From Mytilus edulis (taxonomy: Eukaryota; Mollusca; Bivalvia; Mytilida; Mytilidae), in NCBI RefSeq assembly GCF_963676685.1, contig NC_092354.1, positions 35,868,193 to 35,932,192 on the forward strand: DNA of 64,000 nucleotides, in the 5' to 3' direction. The notes under the pieces are model-generated. The model was not told where the DNA came from and made no database searches. It saw only the letters and a program-made list of their open reading frames with translations. The translations under genes and the position numbers were made by a program. Positions 21,838 through 31,965 of the stretch are shown in pieces. Within the stretch, counting starts at the first letter, position 1, and the number at the start of each line of letters is the position of its first letter.

Positions 21838-22318
21838 ATTTATTCAGTTGAGAATGCAAGTAGGCACCAAAATATTTATCCAATCTTATTGTGCCTACAA
21901 GTAGTAAACAATCGTACAATACTCGACTTTCATCATCGGATAATTTTATTGTCCCTAAATCAAATACAGAATTATACAAACCAAGTTTTTCTTTTAGTGG
22001 TCCAAAAGTGTGGAATTCACTGTCCAGTGAAATTAAAAAATCAAAAAGTATATCTGCATTCAAAAACTCTTACAAGTCATTTTATTTTTAAAAGTGTTGA
22101 ATTTATAAGTTAAGCCACAATGTATACCATAGTTGTTTTTGTTGTTGTTGTTATATTACTTTATATACGTCTATTGTTTACATGTGTGTAACAGTAGATT
22201 AATTATTTTTTATTCATATTGTTAACATGTATGCATGTAGAGATATTGAAAATTGGTTTAATCCAAATGAGTCACTCTCTTTAAATAAAGATATTATTAT
22301 TATTATTATTATTATTAT
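21838..22318 (+). mobile_element. 5'-truncated LINE 3' end inserted in the BEL relic
   Basis: About 480 bp carrying the C-terminus of a LINE ORF2 (frame 21891-22091: FSGPKVWNSLSSEIKKSKSI ... STOP), a short 3'UTR with AATAAAG, and an (ATT)n tail at ~22289-22318. The 'GPKVWNSLP'-like block is typical of CR1/Jockey-group LINE ends. BEL coding resumes directly after the tail (RLEAHVFCDASKEA). I could not define a clean target-site duplication. Confidence 0.7.
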
Positions 22319-22602
22319 AATAGGTTAGAAGCTCATGTTTTTTGTGATGCATCGAAGGAAGCTGTAGCCGCCGTTGCGTATTTAAAGGTGTTCTCAGGAG
22401 AAACTAGTGATATAGGATTCCTTATTGGAAAAACGAAGGTTGCTCCGAAGCACGGACATACTATACCCCGTCTCGAACTATGTGCTGCTGGGCTTGGAAT
22501 AGACATAGCAGAGATTATTAAAGATCAATTAGACATAGACAATGAAGACTTTCATTTCTATACGGACAGCCAAATAGTGCTTGGCTATATGATACCAAAA
22601 CC
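22319..22602 (+). pseudogene. BEL/Pao RNase H fragment
   Basis: In one frame: HVFCDASKEAVAAVAYLK (first catalytic Asp), then RLELCAAGLGIDIAEII (Glu) and FHFYTDSQIVLGYM (second Asp), i.e. the D-E-D order of RNase H. The reading frame loses homology after GYMI, so the last catalytic residue, integrase and everything downstream are missing. Confidence 0.75.
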
Positions 22603-22800
22603 CCGGGCTTCAACAATACGAAATCCCGAGGTCCCGACTTTAAGTAAATTTGAATCCCGAAATCTAGAAATTCGAAAAAAAAAATAGAATTTGCGGATCC
22701 CAAAAGAATCAACCCCGACATTCGAAAAAAAATTAAAAAATTCCCGCATCCCAAAAGAGTCAATCCCGAAATCCCGAGCTTAAAAACACCTGATCCCGAA
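22603..22800. repeat. low-complexity AATCCCGA-rich tract
   Basis: Irregular repetition of 'aatcccgaaatcccga' and 'cccaaaagagtcaa' units with A-rich spacers, replacing the expected 3' half of the BEL element. ORFs through it on either strand are chance products. Confidence 0.7.
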
Positions 22801-22854
22801 GTCCCGATAAAAGTCATAATAAAGAACAATTTGTGAAAGAAAAACAAAAATAAC

Positions 22855-23088
22855 CTTCTTATACTGTTTGTTAGTGTTCTTCCTTCGACTTACTGGCATA
22901 CGTAGGATTGGCATTTTGTCAGATTTTCTGTTGGGTGAGGACCTAGGTGGTGGATTTGGTGATGGTGTTTGTGATCTGTTGTCTTCTGAAATCTCTCTGT
23001 CCATCTCGGTCCCACTGGCTAAAACAAATGTCGTTGCAACTTGCTTCTTTGACCCATACTGTACCTCGTACAACCCCAAGTCGATTAT
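22855..23088 (-). CDS. putative internal exon, Ser/Pro-rich, unknown
   Basis: On the minus strand the segment lies between AATTTAAG (acceptor, weak tract) and AAG|GTTATT (weak donor). It is fully open for 78 codons. It reads IIDLGLYEVQYGSKKQVATT, then an acidic patch, a SPNPPPRSSP linker and a basic end (PVSRRKNTNKQYKK). The composition is protein-like and unlike neighbouring chance ORFs. Family unknown; possibly a TE-encoded protein. Confidence 0.35.
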
Positions 23089-23159
23089 CTTAAATTGAAG
23101 AGTCATACATTCAATTGTTTTATTAAATAAAGGCAACAGTAGTATACTCCTGTTCAAAA

Positions 23160-23350
23160 CTCATAAATCCATGGACAAAAAACAAAATGGGGGTAATAAA
23201 CTAAAACCGAGGGAAACGCATTAAATTTAAGAGGAGAACAACGACACAACACTAAAATGTAACACACACAGAAACGGACCAAGCATCAGACAAAATCCCA
23301 CGAGAATAACAAATATAACATCAAACCAAATACATGAAATTGAGACTAAA
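23160..23350 (+). repeat. dispersed mussel repeat (family C), second copy
   Basis: Shares the AATGTAACACACACAGAAAC word and its 5' context with 16280-16620. Non-coding. Confidence 0.5.
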
Positions 23351-23856
23351 CTGTCTATTTCCTAAATCCAAATCAATCAATGTTTTTGTTTCGTGGTCAA
23401 AATTTTAGTTGCAAATTCTACTCTATTAAACAGGTATTATAATTCAAAAAATGTTTTAAAACGAGTTTAGAAATCAAATATAACCAAACAAAATTATACC
23501 GCGAAAGGCGTTGTTGTAAATGGTAATTTCTTACACATGATTTTTGAAAAAATTACCACGGACGGAACACATATCAATCTATGATATTAGTTCAGTAATT
23601 TTCGTGTCTGCCCTTCCATTATGTGATAGAAGTATTTTCCAAAGTGTTCATATCATCTGTTTCAGTCATCACTACCTGTAGAAATGGAAGCAAAACTGTC
23701 TTGTGTTTGTTAATGTCAGCATAGGTCACACGTCAACAACGTGACCACTGCTTAAAAAATGTCAATAATTTATGTGTCTTTTAAATCCCCCCTAAAACTC
23801 TGTGTCTATGCAGCACTTAAGGAAAAAACGGACCCTTTCTGTTTGTTTTCTCTCTC
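23351..23856. other. no gene seen
   Basis: AT-rich sequence with no feature recognised. Confidence 0.4.
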
Positions 23857-24045
23857 TCAATTTTTATGATTCATAATGCTGATCTTTTTGATAATTTTGT
23901 CGTTGGATCACATCCAAATTTTTTCTTCCTTTCTCTATCAAATCAGTTCCCGGACATATTCCTGAAATTTTTTTTTTCATTTTCAGCCATTACCGATCCC
24001 ACTTCTTTCCTACTACTTCTGGCTTACTCTTCTTCTCAGCTTGCT
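23857..24045 (-). pseudogene. decayed domain exon, copy 2 of 2
   Basis: Reverse-complement reading aligns at DNA level with 16929-17200: 'AAGCCAGAAGTAGTAGGAAA' versus 'AAGCCAGTAGTAGTAAGAAA', a central 'GGCTGAAAATGAAA', and the end 'ATGAATCATAAAAA'. Multiple stops and indels leave no usable ORF. Same family and strand as copy 1, 6.9 kb away. Confidence 0.6.
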
Positions 24046-24545
24046 TATTTTCTTGATGAGTCTTATGTAGACGAAACGCGCGTCTGACGTACTAAATTAG
24101 ATTCCTGGTACCTTCGATAACTTTTACACCACTAGGTCGATGTAACTGCTTGTGGACGTTTCGTCCCCGAGGGATACACCAGCCCAGAATTTAACACTTA
24201 GGTGTTGACATGAATATCAATTATGTGGTCCTTTAAAAAAAATTCCTGTTTAAAAAACACATGAATTTATCGAAAACTAAGGATTTTCTTATCCCAGGCA
24301 TAAATTACCTGAACCGTATTTGGCACAATTTTTGGAATTTCGGATCCTCGATGCTTTTCAACTATTTACTTTTTTGGCTTTTCACATATATTGATATGAG
24401 CGTCACTGAAGAGTCTTGTAGACGAAACGCGCGTATGGCGTACTAAATTATAATCCTGGTACCTTTTAAACAACTGGGTCGATGCCATTGTTGGTGGACG
24501 TTTGTCCCTAAGTGAATCACCAGCCCAGTAGTCAACACTTGTTAC
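24046..24545 (+). repeat. dispersed mussel repeat (family B), two tandem units
   Basis: Two successive copies of the block 'GAGTCTTNTGTAGACGAAACGCGCGT ... GGTACCTT ... GGACGTTTCGTCCC ... CACCAGCCCAG', at ~24053-24195 and ~24405-24535, joined by sequence homologous to 9225-9490 in reverse. The inner words GACGAAACGCGCGTC and GGACGTTTCGTCC are themselves near-palindromic. Confidence 0.65.
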
Positions 24546-25096
24546 CAATTGTCTACATCTTCTCTCTCCTGCATCGAGGGAAGAATGACGTCACAATTTT
24601 CAAGGTTAAAACAATCAACAATTTTCATAATACATTAGTTTAAAGGCATATTGTCGCTCAAAATCTTTTTTTTTTATCATTGAAAACAGATGGGTAATAC
24701 TGTAAAATACAGATTAAAATTGTTCCCGTACCAAAAAAAATATTTAAATTGCGTATAATCGGCATTTTGGTCAACAGTTTCAAGTTATTCAGCTAGTGGA
24801 ATCTAATTACTTATGCACAGACCCAGATTCTGATTAGGTCTTGGATGTTACTGTACTTTTTGTCTTCCTTCACAGGACCTTGACGTTTTTTTGTTACAAC
24901 TTCGTTCCCATTTACAAGTAGAAACATAAATTAAAGTTTAAATGTAGGCATTTGTCCAAGGCAACAGTTTCATTTTATACAGGGTTTCACTTTGATTTCA
25001 TTTGCATTATCTGATTAGAGGATGGACAAAAAAATCTATTATTTAATAGAGAGGATGGTGTGATTGCTGTAGTGCGTACTGGCAAATCATACAAAC
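24546..25096. other. no gene seen
   Basis: AT-rich. No ORF or repeat recognised. Confidence 0.4.
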
Positions 25097-25257
25097 CTTA
25101 ATGAACCATCTTTGTTCTGCATCACTTCACGTTCTGTATGGGCATTGTGGTCGAGGGCAGCCAGTCTGTTCGTTGCCCTGTATACTGGTGGACTGAGTGC
25201 TCTTTCGAGGCATACATAAGAATAAGATTTTGGAAGTTTTTCAATTCTGATGTGCTC
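25097..25257 (-). CDS. TE-like internal exon, unknown family
   Basis: On the minus strand an acceptor (TTTATTAATTTTAG) and a donor (TTAAG|GTTTGT) bound 53 open codons. The peptide contains LPKSYSYVCLERALSPPVYR and NRLAALDHNAHTEREVMQNK. The 'LAALDHNxHxxR' block is one I associate, from memory, with a repeated transposon-like protein family in bivalves. No catalytic domain is visible in this exon. It is free of stops. Confidence 0.45.
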
Positions 25258-25713
25258 CTAAAATTAATAAAAATTTAAATTGAGATTAAGCTATCAAAAT
25301 AAAAGAGCATGCTTTTCAGACATATACAGCCTTTTTAAACTTGCTATGATGTGTTTTTGTTATGCAATGATTAGAGTATGTTGATCTCAGATAGTTGCTT
25401 TCATAAACAATATTTGTTCTATGGTGGAAAGTTGTCTCATACAAATTATGCAATGTTATGTTTATATAAACATAGAGATCTGTTACAGTAGCAAAGTTAA
25501 TTGGTAATTTCTAAATCAGGGAAGTTTTAATACACATAACAAACTTACCTGCAGTTAAGATAGTATGGAATATTGTTTACTAGTCTCTTGTTCATAGCGT
25601 TTTTTTTAATTGTTTAATTTACATTAGTTACTTCAGACCCTATTATAGCTGACTATGTGGTATGGTCACTGTTGAAGGCTAAATGGTGACAAGTTAATTT
25701 CTGTGTCATTTTG

Positions 25714-25905
25714 TCACTTGAGGAGACTTGTTTCATAAGCTTTTTTTTTACTATCTAAAACACACATCACAAAAGTCTGGTAAGCTTTACTGAACAATTT
25801 TTGAACCAAGTTTGGCAACTGTTTTGTCTTCACATCATAAACATGTTCTTGACAATTTTTCACTATGCCTAACAACGTCTTCGACATACTGACAGCAAAA
25901 CTAAC
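25714..25905 (-). CDS. possible terminal exon, unknown
   Basis: Opens after TGTATTCCAG on the minus strand and runs 63 codons to TGA (VSFAVSMSKTLLGIVKNCQE...). Helical and Lys/Leu-rich. It could be chance in AT-rich DNA. No family recognised. Confidence 0.25.
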   Translation of the reverse strand, partial: VSFAVSMSKTLLGIVKNCQEHVYDVKTKQLPNLVQKLFSKAYQTFVMCVLDSKKKAYETSLLK

Positions 25906-27109
25906 CTGGAATACAATCATTGACATGCAGTTAACTTGTTTGTTTATGAACGAACTAATTTTCACTTTTCCAATTACAGAGTACTCTCATACTCCTGAGT
26001 ATTTTCCTATTCTTTTAAAAATAATGTGACCATTTCATATGATGTAAAACAAACTATATTTTAGGCAAAAAAAAAATTTCCGCAAAGATTGTGCTGATTT
26101 CAATGAAAATAGAAACCAATATATTTTGATCCAGCATGGCCATCACCATTTTTGACATTCTAGATACTATGTTTTTTTCTGTTATTTCTAATTACCTTCA
26201 CTTGCAGAAATGCACTTTGGTGTTGCATACTGTGGTATCCTTTATCTTTAATGTTAATGTTTTTCATATCACAGCTATATTTACAAAAGTCAAATAACAG
26301 ATGATTAAACAGAATGAAGGAAACGAATCTCAATAGATAGTTTATGTCGTTTATTGTGTAACAATGTCTTGCTCTGTATACGGCAATATCCAGTCAAAAG
26401 TTCATTTGAAGGGAGATTGCAATTCTTCCCAGTTAATCCAAAATCACATAAATGAGTAATAAAAGTATGAGATAGAATATCAGTCGGTTTGAAACAACAA
26501 ATTTTCGTTCTCATTTTAAAAATCCTGCAATCAAGTTGTCTGATTTATCTGTATTCTTCAGTTTCTCACTTAAACACCATATATTTCCTAAAAAGTAAAG
26601 ATCTTAAATATTGAATGAATCAAGGTGTTCAAAGCTAGACTATGTACAATCTGACATCAGTTTTATCTAAAACAAAGAACCACTCAGTGTCAATCAATAT
26701 GTTTATAGTGAATAGAACACAAATAAAAAATACATGTACACGTATGTACCACTGTCAAATAAAGCATGGTAATGTTAAATGAATAATTCAATTTTAATTC
26801 CAACAATTTATAATATATTAAGTACCTAAGCTTAAATAATTATATGTTATATATGTACAAAGTATGAATACATTATATGATACAGATTTTAGTCATTGTC
26901 AGTAACCTAATTTAATGCCTGATAAAGTCTATTAGCCTTCATCTGATGTGTGCCAGTCTTCAGTAGTAAGGTCTTAAGCTGCAAAACGTGCTAGAAGAAT
27001 GGCTGGTATTAGTTGGTGATGTGTTGAAGCTCTCTTTTATAGTGGTGATGTTTATGGTAGTCTCTTCAAACAAATCTTGCTCATTCGGAATCTTTTATCC
27101 CTCTTTTAA
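25906..27109. other. no gene seen
   Basis: AT-rich spacer. Short ORFs are without motifs or splice support. Confidence 0.4.
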
Positions 27110-27240
27110 TGCTCTTCAACTTTATATTTATTTGGCTTTTTAACTTTTTTAATTTGAGCGTCACTGATGAGTCTTGTGTAGACGAAACGCGCGTCTGTCG
27201 TATATAATTATTATCCTGGTACTTTTGATAACTATTAAAG
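27110..27240 (+). repeat. dispersed mussel repeat (family B), short copy
   Basis: Contains 'GCTCTTCAACTTTATATTTA', 'GAGCGTCACTGATGAGTCTT', 'GACGAAACGCGCGTCTG' and 'CCTGGTAC', as in the 24-kb copies. Confidence 0.65.
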
Positions 27241-27739
27241 GAGACGATTACGAAATTAGTTAAAAACTTGACTGTAAAGAACATTAACTCCATTAGAGGT
27301 CAGTTACCAATTATTTCATCAAATAGGTTGTTCTTTTGGTTTCATTCGTGTATTATATTATGCAGATTATTATAGCTTTATTTGCATCCTACATTAAAAG
27401 CACGAAAGTTAAAGCTTCAGCATTATTTATAAAGTTTCATTTTTATCTGTGTTTACCCCTGTATTTAATGTAGGGTCCAAGACAAGGTTCTTCGTCACAC
27501 AACTTTGCCAATGTGTGCCATTATTCAAGCGTTTTGAATATCATTCATAAACGGTTTATAGTCCAGATTACCTTACACAAAGTCATATATAAATCAAAAA
27601 TGATTTTTCTTCTCATTCCAAATGGACAACCAATTTAATGTAACTTTGTCTGAAATACTAAATGTATAATATCAATTATTAGAGTATAACGAATGAAGAA
27701 TTTTTCATCCTGGGAAAATAGAACAATTCGATTGTTTTT

Positions 27740-28005
27740 TATATAATAAAAGCTCTAAATGCTTCGGTATCGAGAGTTATAAGCCAAAATCAACATTTTA
27801 CCCCTAATTTTTTTTTTAACCATGGCGGCCATTTTGGTTGGTTGGCCAGGTCACCGGACACATTGATGAAACGAGATACTCCAATAATGATTGTGACCAA
27901 GTTTGGTAAAATTTGGCCCAGTAGTTTCAGAGCTGATGATTTTTGTAAAAATTAACGACGATGGGCGCCAAGTGATGAAAAAAACTTACTTGGCCTTTTA
28001 GAAAA
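27740..28005 (+). repeat. truncated copy of the 37-kb dispersed element (family D)
   Basis: Matches the end of the unit at 37043-38334: 'CATTTTACCCCTA', 'ACCATGGCGGCCATTTTGGT', 'GATTGTGACCAAGTTTGGTA', and the tail 'GCGCCAAGTGATGAAAA...CTTACTTGGCC'. Only the last ~265 bp are present. Confidence 0.8.
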
Positions 28006-28548
28006 TTAAATTAACTGTTCAGCGGCTATGGGAGAAATATATAATACATATAATGGTTAAGTGTTTATCTTTCAGAACTGTTTTAAGTTAACCCATATAG
28101 AAAAACATAATCGTATTAATTGACAATGACTTTCTTCGCAGTTAATTCCATATCTAGAACAGGCCATGAAGGCAACATGCAATTGGAACAAGTATACATT
28201 AAGGTCAAAAATTAAACTTAGCTTGATTTAAAAAAAATGAATTCTAGGGGTTTTTGATATGCATAATCTAAATATGTACTTAGATTTATGATTTTGGGCC
28301 CAGTTTTCGAGTTAGTCCAAATCGGGGTCCAATTTTATAACTCTCATATTATATTTGTTGGCTCTATCGTTGTATTCAAGATATAAATGTGATTTTGATT
28401 TTGAACACTGTTGTTGAATTGCTGCATGAATAACGTATATAAGTCTAATTCAATATTTTGGCAAACAACATTCTTTTTGCAAGATGTACAATAAATATTT
28501 TCTATTCAATTAATTCTCAAATATACTGTATAAATTGTTTATTCCTAC

Positions 28549-28809
28549 CTTTTTTACTTTGTGATATGTCTTGTCACGTCCCAAGTGTGATTCACAATTT
28601 ACATTGCATAACCTCGACACAGATATTAGTCTTTCGTGCGTTACAACTTGTTTCTTTCTCCTCTCTTTAATGTAGTATAGATTGTCATGGCTTCCTAACA
28701 CAAAGTTCTTTGCTTTTCCTCTTAAAATCCGTTTGTCATTATTCTTACCATAAACGTACTTGGTCTCTTTAAGGTAGTGAAAGATGTCGTCGTATTCATC
28801 TTGTTCCAT
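28549..28809 (-). CDS. first exon with integrase zinc-binding-like domain
   Basis: Minus-strand ATG at 28807-28809, 87 open codons, then a good donor (AAAAAG|GTAGGA). The region NLYYIKERRKKQVVTHERL ... ESHLGRDKTYHKVKK resembles the N-terminal zinc-binding (H2C2) region of retroviral/Ty3-type integrases and of host genes derived from them (KRBA2/GIN1-like). Here the first His of the usual pair appears replaced (LCN context) and the Cys pair would be in the next exon. It could be a Ty3-like relic with an intron-like end or a domesticated gene's first exon. The start codon plus donor is unusual for a plain retroelement. Confidence 0.5.
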
Positions 28810-28913
28810 TTTGTGGAATGATTTACTTTGAAACTTGTGTATTATTTATATTGAACTTGTTAAAAGGGTTTGATTTTTTTAGTATGCAATGTGAAGGGTA
28901 CTAAAGGACTACA

Positions 28914-29092
28914 TTGATTGATTGATTGTTGGTTGCTTAACGTCCAGTGGCAAATATTTCATGCATATTCAGGACGAACACAAGTTAACAATAATTACAA
29001 TAGGTAGGTTGTTGTAATAGAGGCCATCTAGGATGATGGTCGGGGAAATTTGGACTGCCACTGGAAAATGAGGGTATATTGGATAGGGACAG
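28914..29092 (-). mobile_element. 5'-truncated SINE (family A)
   Basis: Has the complete tail side (TTGATTGATTGTTGGTTGCT) through GGATAGGGACAGAAA, then stops. This is the typical 5' truncation of a LINE-mobilised element. No clear duplication found. Confidence 0.8.
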
Positions 29093-29111
29093 AAAAAAAA
29101 CCTGAATATTC

Positions 29112-29509
29112 AAGTAACTACCACTGCATCAATGTCAGACATTAAATTTTACAAGAAAAATAGAAATAATGAGTCGAAAACAAGAAATCGGTACAGGACA
29201 CTTATGGTATGACTTAAAACAGTGCAGGCTATCGTGGGAATATTCTATGAAAAAAACTTGTATCAGTAGGTAACAATTTAAAACTGCATGTAAGATCCAG
29301 AGTTAAATCTTTTGCACTTATTGTTGTTGCTGAGAAAATTACAGAAAAAAGTATGTTTTTACTGAAAGATGCATTTATCCTGTATTCTGAAACAGTAATT
29401 TAAAGATTAATTGTAAAGAGAAGTTCAAGTATAAATCATCTGATGCTAGGGATTTGTTTTGAAGAAATTTGCCCTTGATACTGCTGTATGGAGGCAGTGG
29501 TAGTTACTT
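29112..29509. repeat. candidate non-autonomous DNA element, 16-bp TIRs
   Basis: AAGTAACTACCACTGC at 29112-29127 is the exact reverse complement of 29494-29509. The ~400 bp between have no ORF. The left end lies only ~20 bp from a SINE break. A flanking duplication is not obvious, so this could also be chance. Confidence 0.45.
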
Positions 29510-29824
29510 AATCCGTAGGTCGTCTACAATAAACTGGGAAGGTTTAATCAATGATATAGAATGGCCTGGGAAGGATAGAATTTAAAAGTAGTCTATAAAA
29601 GAAAAATTAAAGGATTTCTTGGGCCGGCATTAAAGTATGCAACTACTTCACGCGATAGAAACCTTATCAAGACTTTTCTTGCAAGTCTTGAATCAAACAC
29701 ATTTATGGGTGGTGGTGAACTTGACGTAAAATTTAATCACAAAAGTTTGAAGCAAGCGAGCATGTAAACCTATTGTGGAGTTGATGAAATTTCTAGACAA
29801 TCTTCTGAACTTTCTAGGTACAAT

Positions 29825-30019
29825 TTGAATCAAAAGAAATTGGCATGCTCACAGCGAATTTCAGGATCTGGGCGAAAAAGTTATGCTGAACTTTATCCAG
29901 AATTGACATCATACATGCTACAACTATTTGATATTGGTTCAGTATCTGGGCTCAGTGATTTAAGAAAGACTAAAAAAATCCAAAGGACATTTACATCAAC
30001 AGTTATAAATAATAAATAA
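29825..30019 (+). CDS. unknown ORF preceding the C2H2 relic
   Basis: An open frame with SQRISGSGRKSYAELYPELT followed by SYMLQLFD and a basic end. The protein-like block (SGRKSYAELYPEL) suggests an exon of the same decayed gene or element as 30223-30790. No ATG and no clear splice sites. Function unknown. Confidence 0.3.
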   Translation: MNQKKLACSQRISGSGRKSYAELYPELTSYMLQLFDIGSVSGLSDLRKTKKIQRTFTSTVINNK

Positions 30020-30222
30020 GAAACAACACAAACTCAACTAAAAATCGAGAGTAATGTTTACCAAAGCTTTAGCAGGTGCGTCACAAATAGCAATTACTGA
30101 CTTCGGACCACATTGGTAATGTTTCTATTCATACAATCATGTTTTATTAAAATACAAACATGTATAATCATGATTTTTTTAGAAAAAAAGATGATTTTGA
30201 ATTTTATAAACTTTTTTTTCAG

Positions 30223-30790
30223 GTCATTGAAAGTGATTGCTGATTTTGAGCCTCCAATGAAGGTGGAATTATCCATAAAGCAGAGTTCTTCAGGTGATGG
30301 TTTCGGTTGTCAAGAAGGTTGTGTTCAGACGTTTACATCATTTATGGATATGCATATGCATTTTTTGAAATTGGGGACCACAACAACGATCTTCAGCAAA
30401 TGTCAACTTGCGACAAGATTAGGCTCAGATGGTACGATGCTTTTATAAATTTGTCTGAAATATTAAATTTTAAGAATTGATGGTTGTTAACCTGTTATCT
30501 CACAAGATATATCCAAAGACCAACAAAGCCTTAAAAAAGAAAAGAAGCATGTGAGATTTTCAAACAAAGTTAAGTTGTATTTGAAGTCAATATTTGAAGA
30601 TGGTGAAAAGAGTGGGAACAAGATGAATGCTGGCACTGTAGCAATAAATATGAGAGTTGCACTGGAGAATGGTACAAAAATGTTTTGTAACAGTGAATAC
30701 TTAAATGCTTGTCAAATTACATCCTAATTTTCTTGGTTAGCTGCAGAGAAAAAAATGCCATCAAAGTGTTCCGAGGAAATTGACAGTAGC
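30223..30790 (+). pseudogene. decayed C2H2-finger TE-like protein
   Basis: Starts after CTTTTTTTTCAG. A first segment holds a C2H2-type finger CQEGCVQTFTSFMDMHMH whose second half (EIGDHNND ... STCDKIRLRW) is readable only in another frame. A second segment from ~30515 (KKHVRFSNKVKLYLKSIFED ... NAGTVAINMRVALENGTKMF ... ACQITS) ends at a stop. From memory, this order of finger plus 'RFSxKVKxYL...MR...MF...QI' is a repeated family in cnidarian and mollusc genomes, probably transposon-derived. Frameshift and stop make it a relic. Confidence 0.55.
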
Positions 30791-31229
30791 TCATATCGAG
30801 AGATTTTAAGTCATTGAAGAAATAACTTAATTGTACTTTGTAATTTGTGTTTTCAGTTGTGTCATTTATACTGTACGCAGATCTACTACAGTTCTTTTTT
30901 TAAGTTACACATTGTTTTATAAAAGCGTAATTACAAAAGTATACTGTAATCCATGGAACCATTAAATTGCCAAGAATTAAAAGTTTTAGCTTGAACCGAG
31001 TTGTAAAGGATACCTGTTTCGTTTGTTGACTTAAATGAAAATACATGTACATTTAAAATATTTCAAGGTCTTATATTTTAGCTTTTTTTGTTATGTTTCG
31101 TTAACAATGTAGTGATATGTGCATTCATATATTAAAAAAGAGATATCTGTGGTTTCCCATTAAACATAGTAATCGGCATACTTGTTTCTTTGTTTCTAAC
31201 GCAATATCCTTTTGAAGATAAAATTGAGA
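30791..31229. other. no gene seen
   Basis: AT-rich 3' flank of the relic. Confidence 0.4.
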
Positions 31230-31341
31230 ATGGAAATGTGTCAAAGAGACAACAACCCGACCATAGAAAATCCAAAACTTCCAAAGAGTAAATCAATATA
31301 GTTAAAAAAAGATTTTAAAAAATCTTTCAAATATCAGTGAC

Positions 31342-31455
31342 GTCATCGAGTGCGGCCGTACACTCGAAATGATATCAATACGTTTTTATCCTCTAGATCG
31401 CCTTTCCATCTTTTAGGGACAGTTAACTTTAAGAAAATATCTCTATTCAAACCCT
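31342..31455 (+). repeat. direct repeat, copy 1
   Basis: Contains TCCTCTAGATCGCCTTTCCA, then TCTTTTAGG.ACAGTTAACTTTA and AATATCTCTATTCAAA. Nearly identical to 31850-31965. A CCCTAACCC-like tract follows it (31455-31495). Confidence 0.75.
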
Positions 31456-31849
31456 TACTCAAACTCAAACCCTGACCCTAACCCAAACCCCAAATGTGTT
31501 AAAATTGTTGATTTGGAGGCCTTACTTTATCTCGAAACGTGTAAGGCTAGAAGGGTAACCGATTGGATTTTCGTATAAAGGTTTTCCACGAACTTCTTAA
31601 AAAAAGAGTTTTGGAGGAATGGGGGGTCAGGTTATTGTTTTTGGTACTTTTTATAAGCGATCTTTTTAATAGTTCAACATGGTCCTATGCTTCGATCGGC
31701 TTGAACATAAAAAAAATCGGCCCCGTTACGGGTAGTAATTTTTGACAATTAACCCCGTGGCGAAGACCGCAAGTCATTTTTTTGTAGTTTGGGAGTTGGG
31801 GTTAATTTCGGGGTTAGGCTTCACTCTCGCACAACGTTTCTTCAGAGAG

Positions 31850-31965
31850 GTCGGAAAGTGCTGCCGTACACTTCAGTGATACCAATAAGTTTCCATCCTC
31901 TAGATCGCCTTTCCATCTTTTAGGAACAGTTAACTTTATGAAAATATCTCTATTCAAATCCATTC
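31850..31965 (+). repeat. direct repeat, copy 2
   Basis: Second copy ~508 bp downstream, including the shared 5' words GTGC.GCCGTACACT and GATA.CAATA. It suggests a tandem duplication of a ~510-bp unit that has since diverged in its middle. Confidence 0.75.

Larger units (their letters stand above)
18245..22602 (+). mobile_element. BEL/Pao LTR-retrotransposon relic
   Basis: Plus-strand order is gag, zinc knuckles, DUF1758-type aspartic protease, reverse transcriptase and RNase H, which is characteristic of BEL/Pao. Integrase and the 3' LTR are missing: homology stops in RNase H at ~22602, where a CCCGA-rich low-complexity tract begins. Damage seen: one in-frame TGA (20135-20137), a frameshift just before the YVDD motif (~21300), and a LINE insertion at ~21838-22318. 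The relic cannot be autonomous. Confidence 0.85.

Noticed and set aside
22518-22847. Minus-strand 109-codon ORF
   Set aside because: Runs through the CCCGA low-complexity tract and antisense to BEL RNase H.
26305-26514. 69-codon minus-strand ORF
   Set aside because: No motif, no splice sites and composition like surrounding AT-rich DNA.
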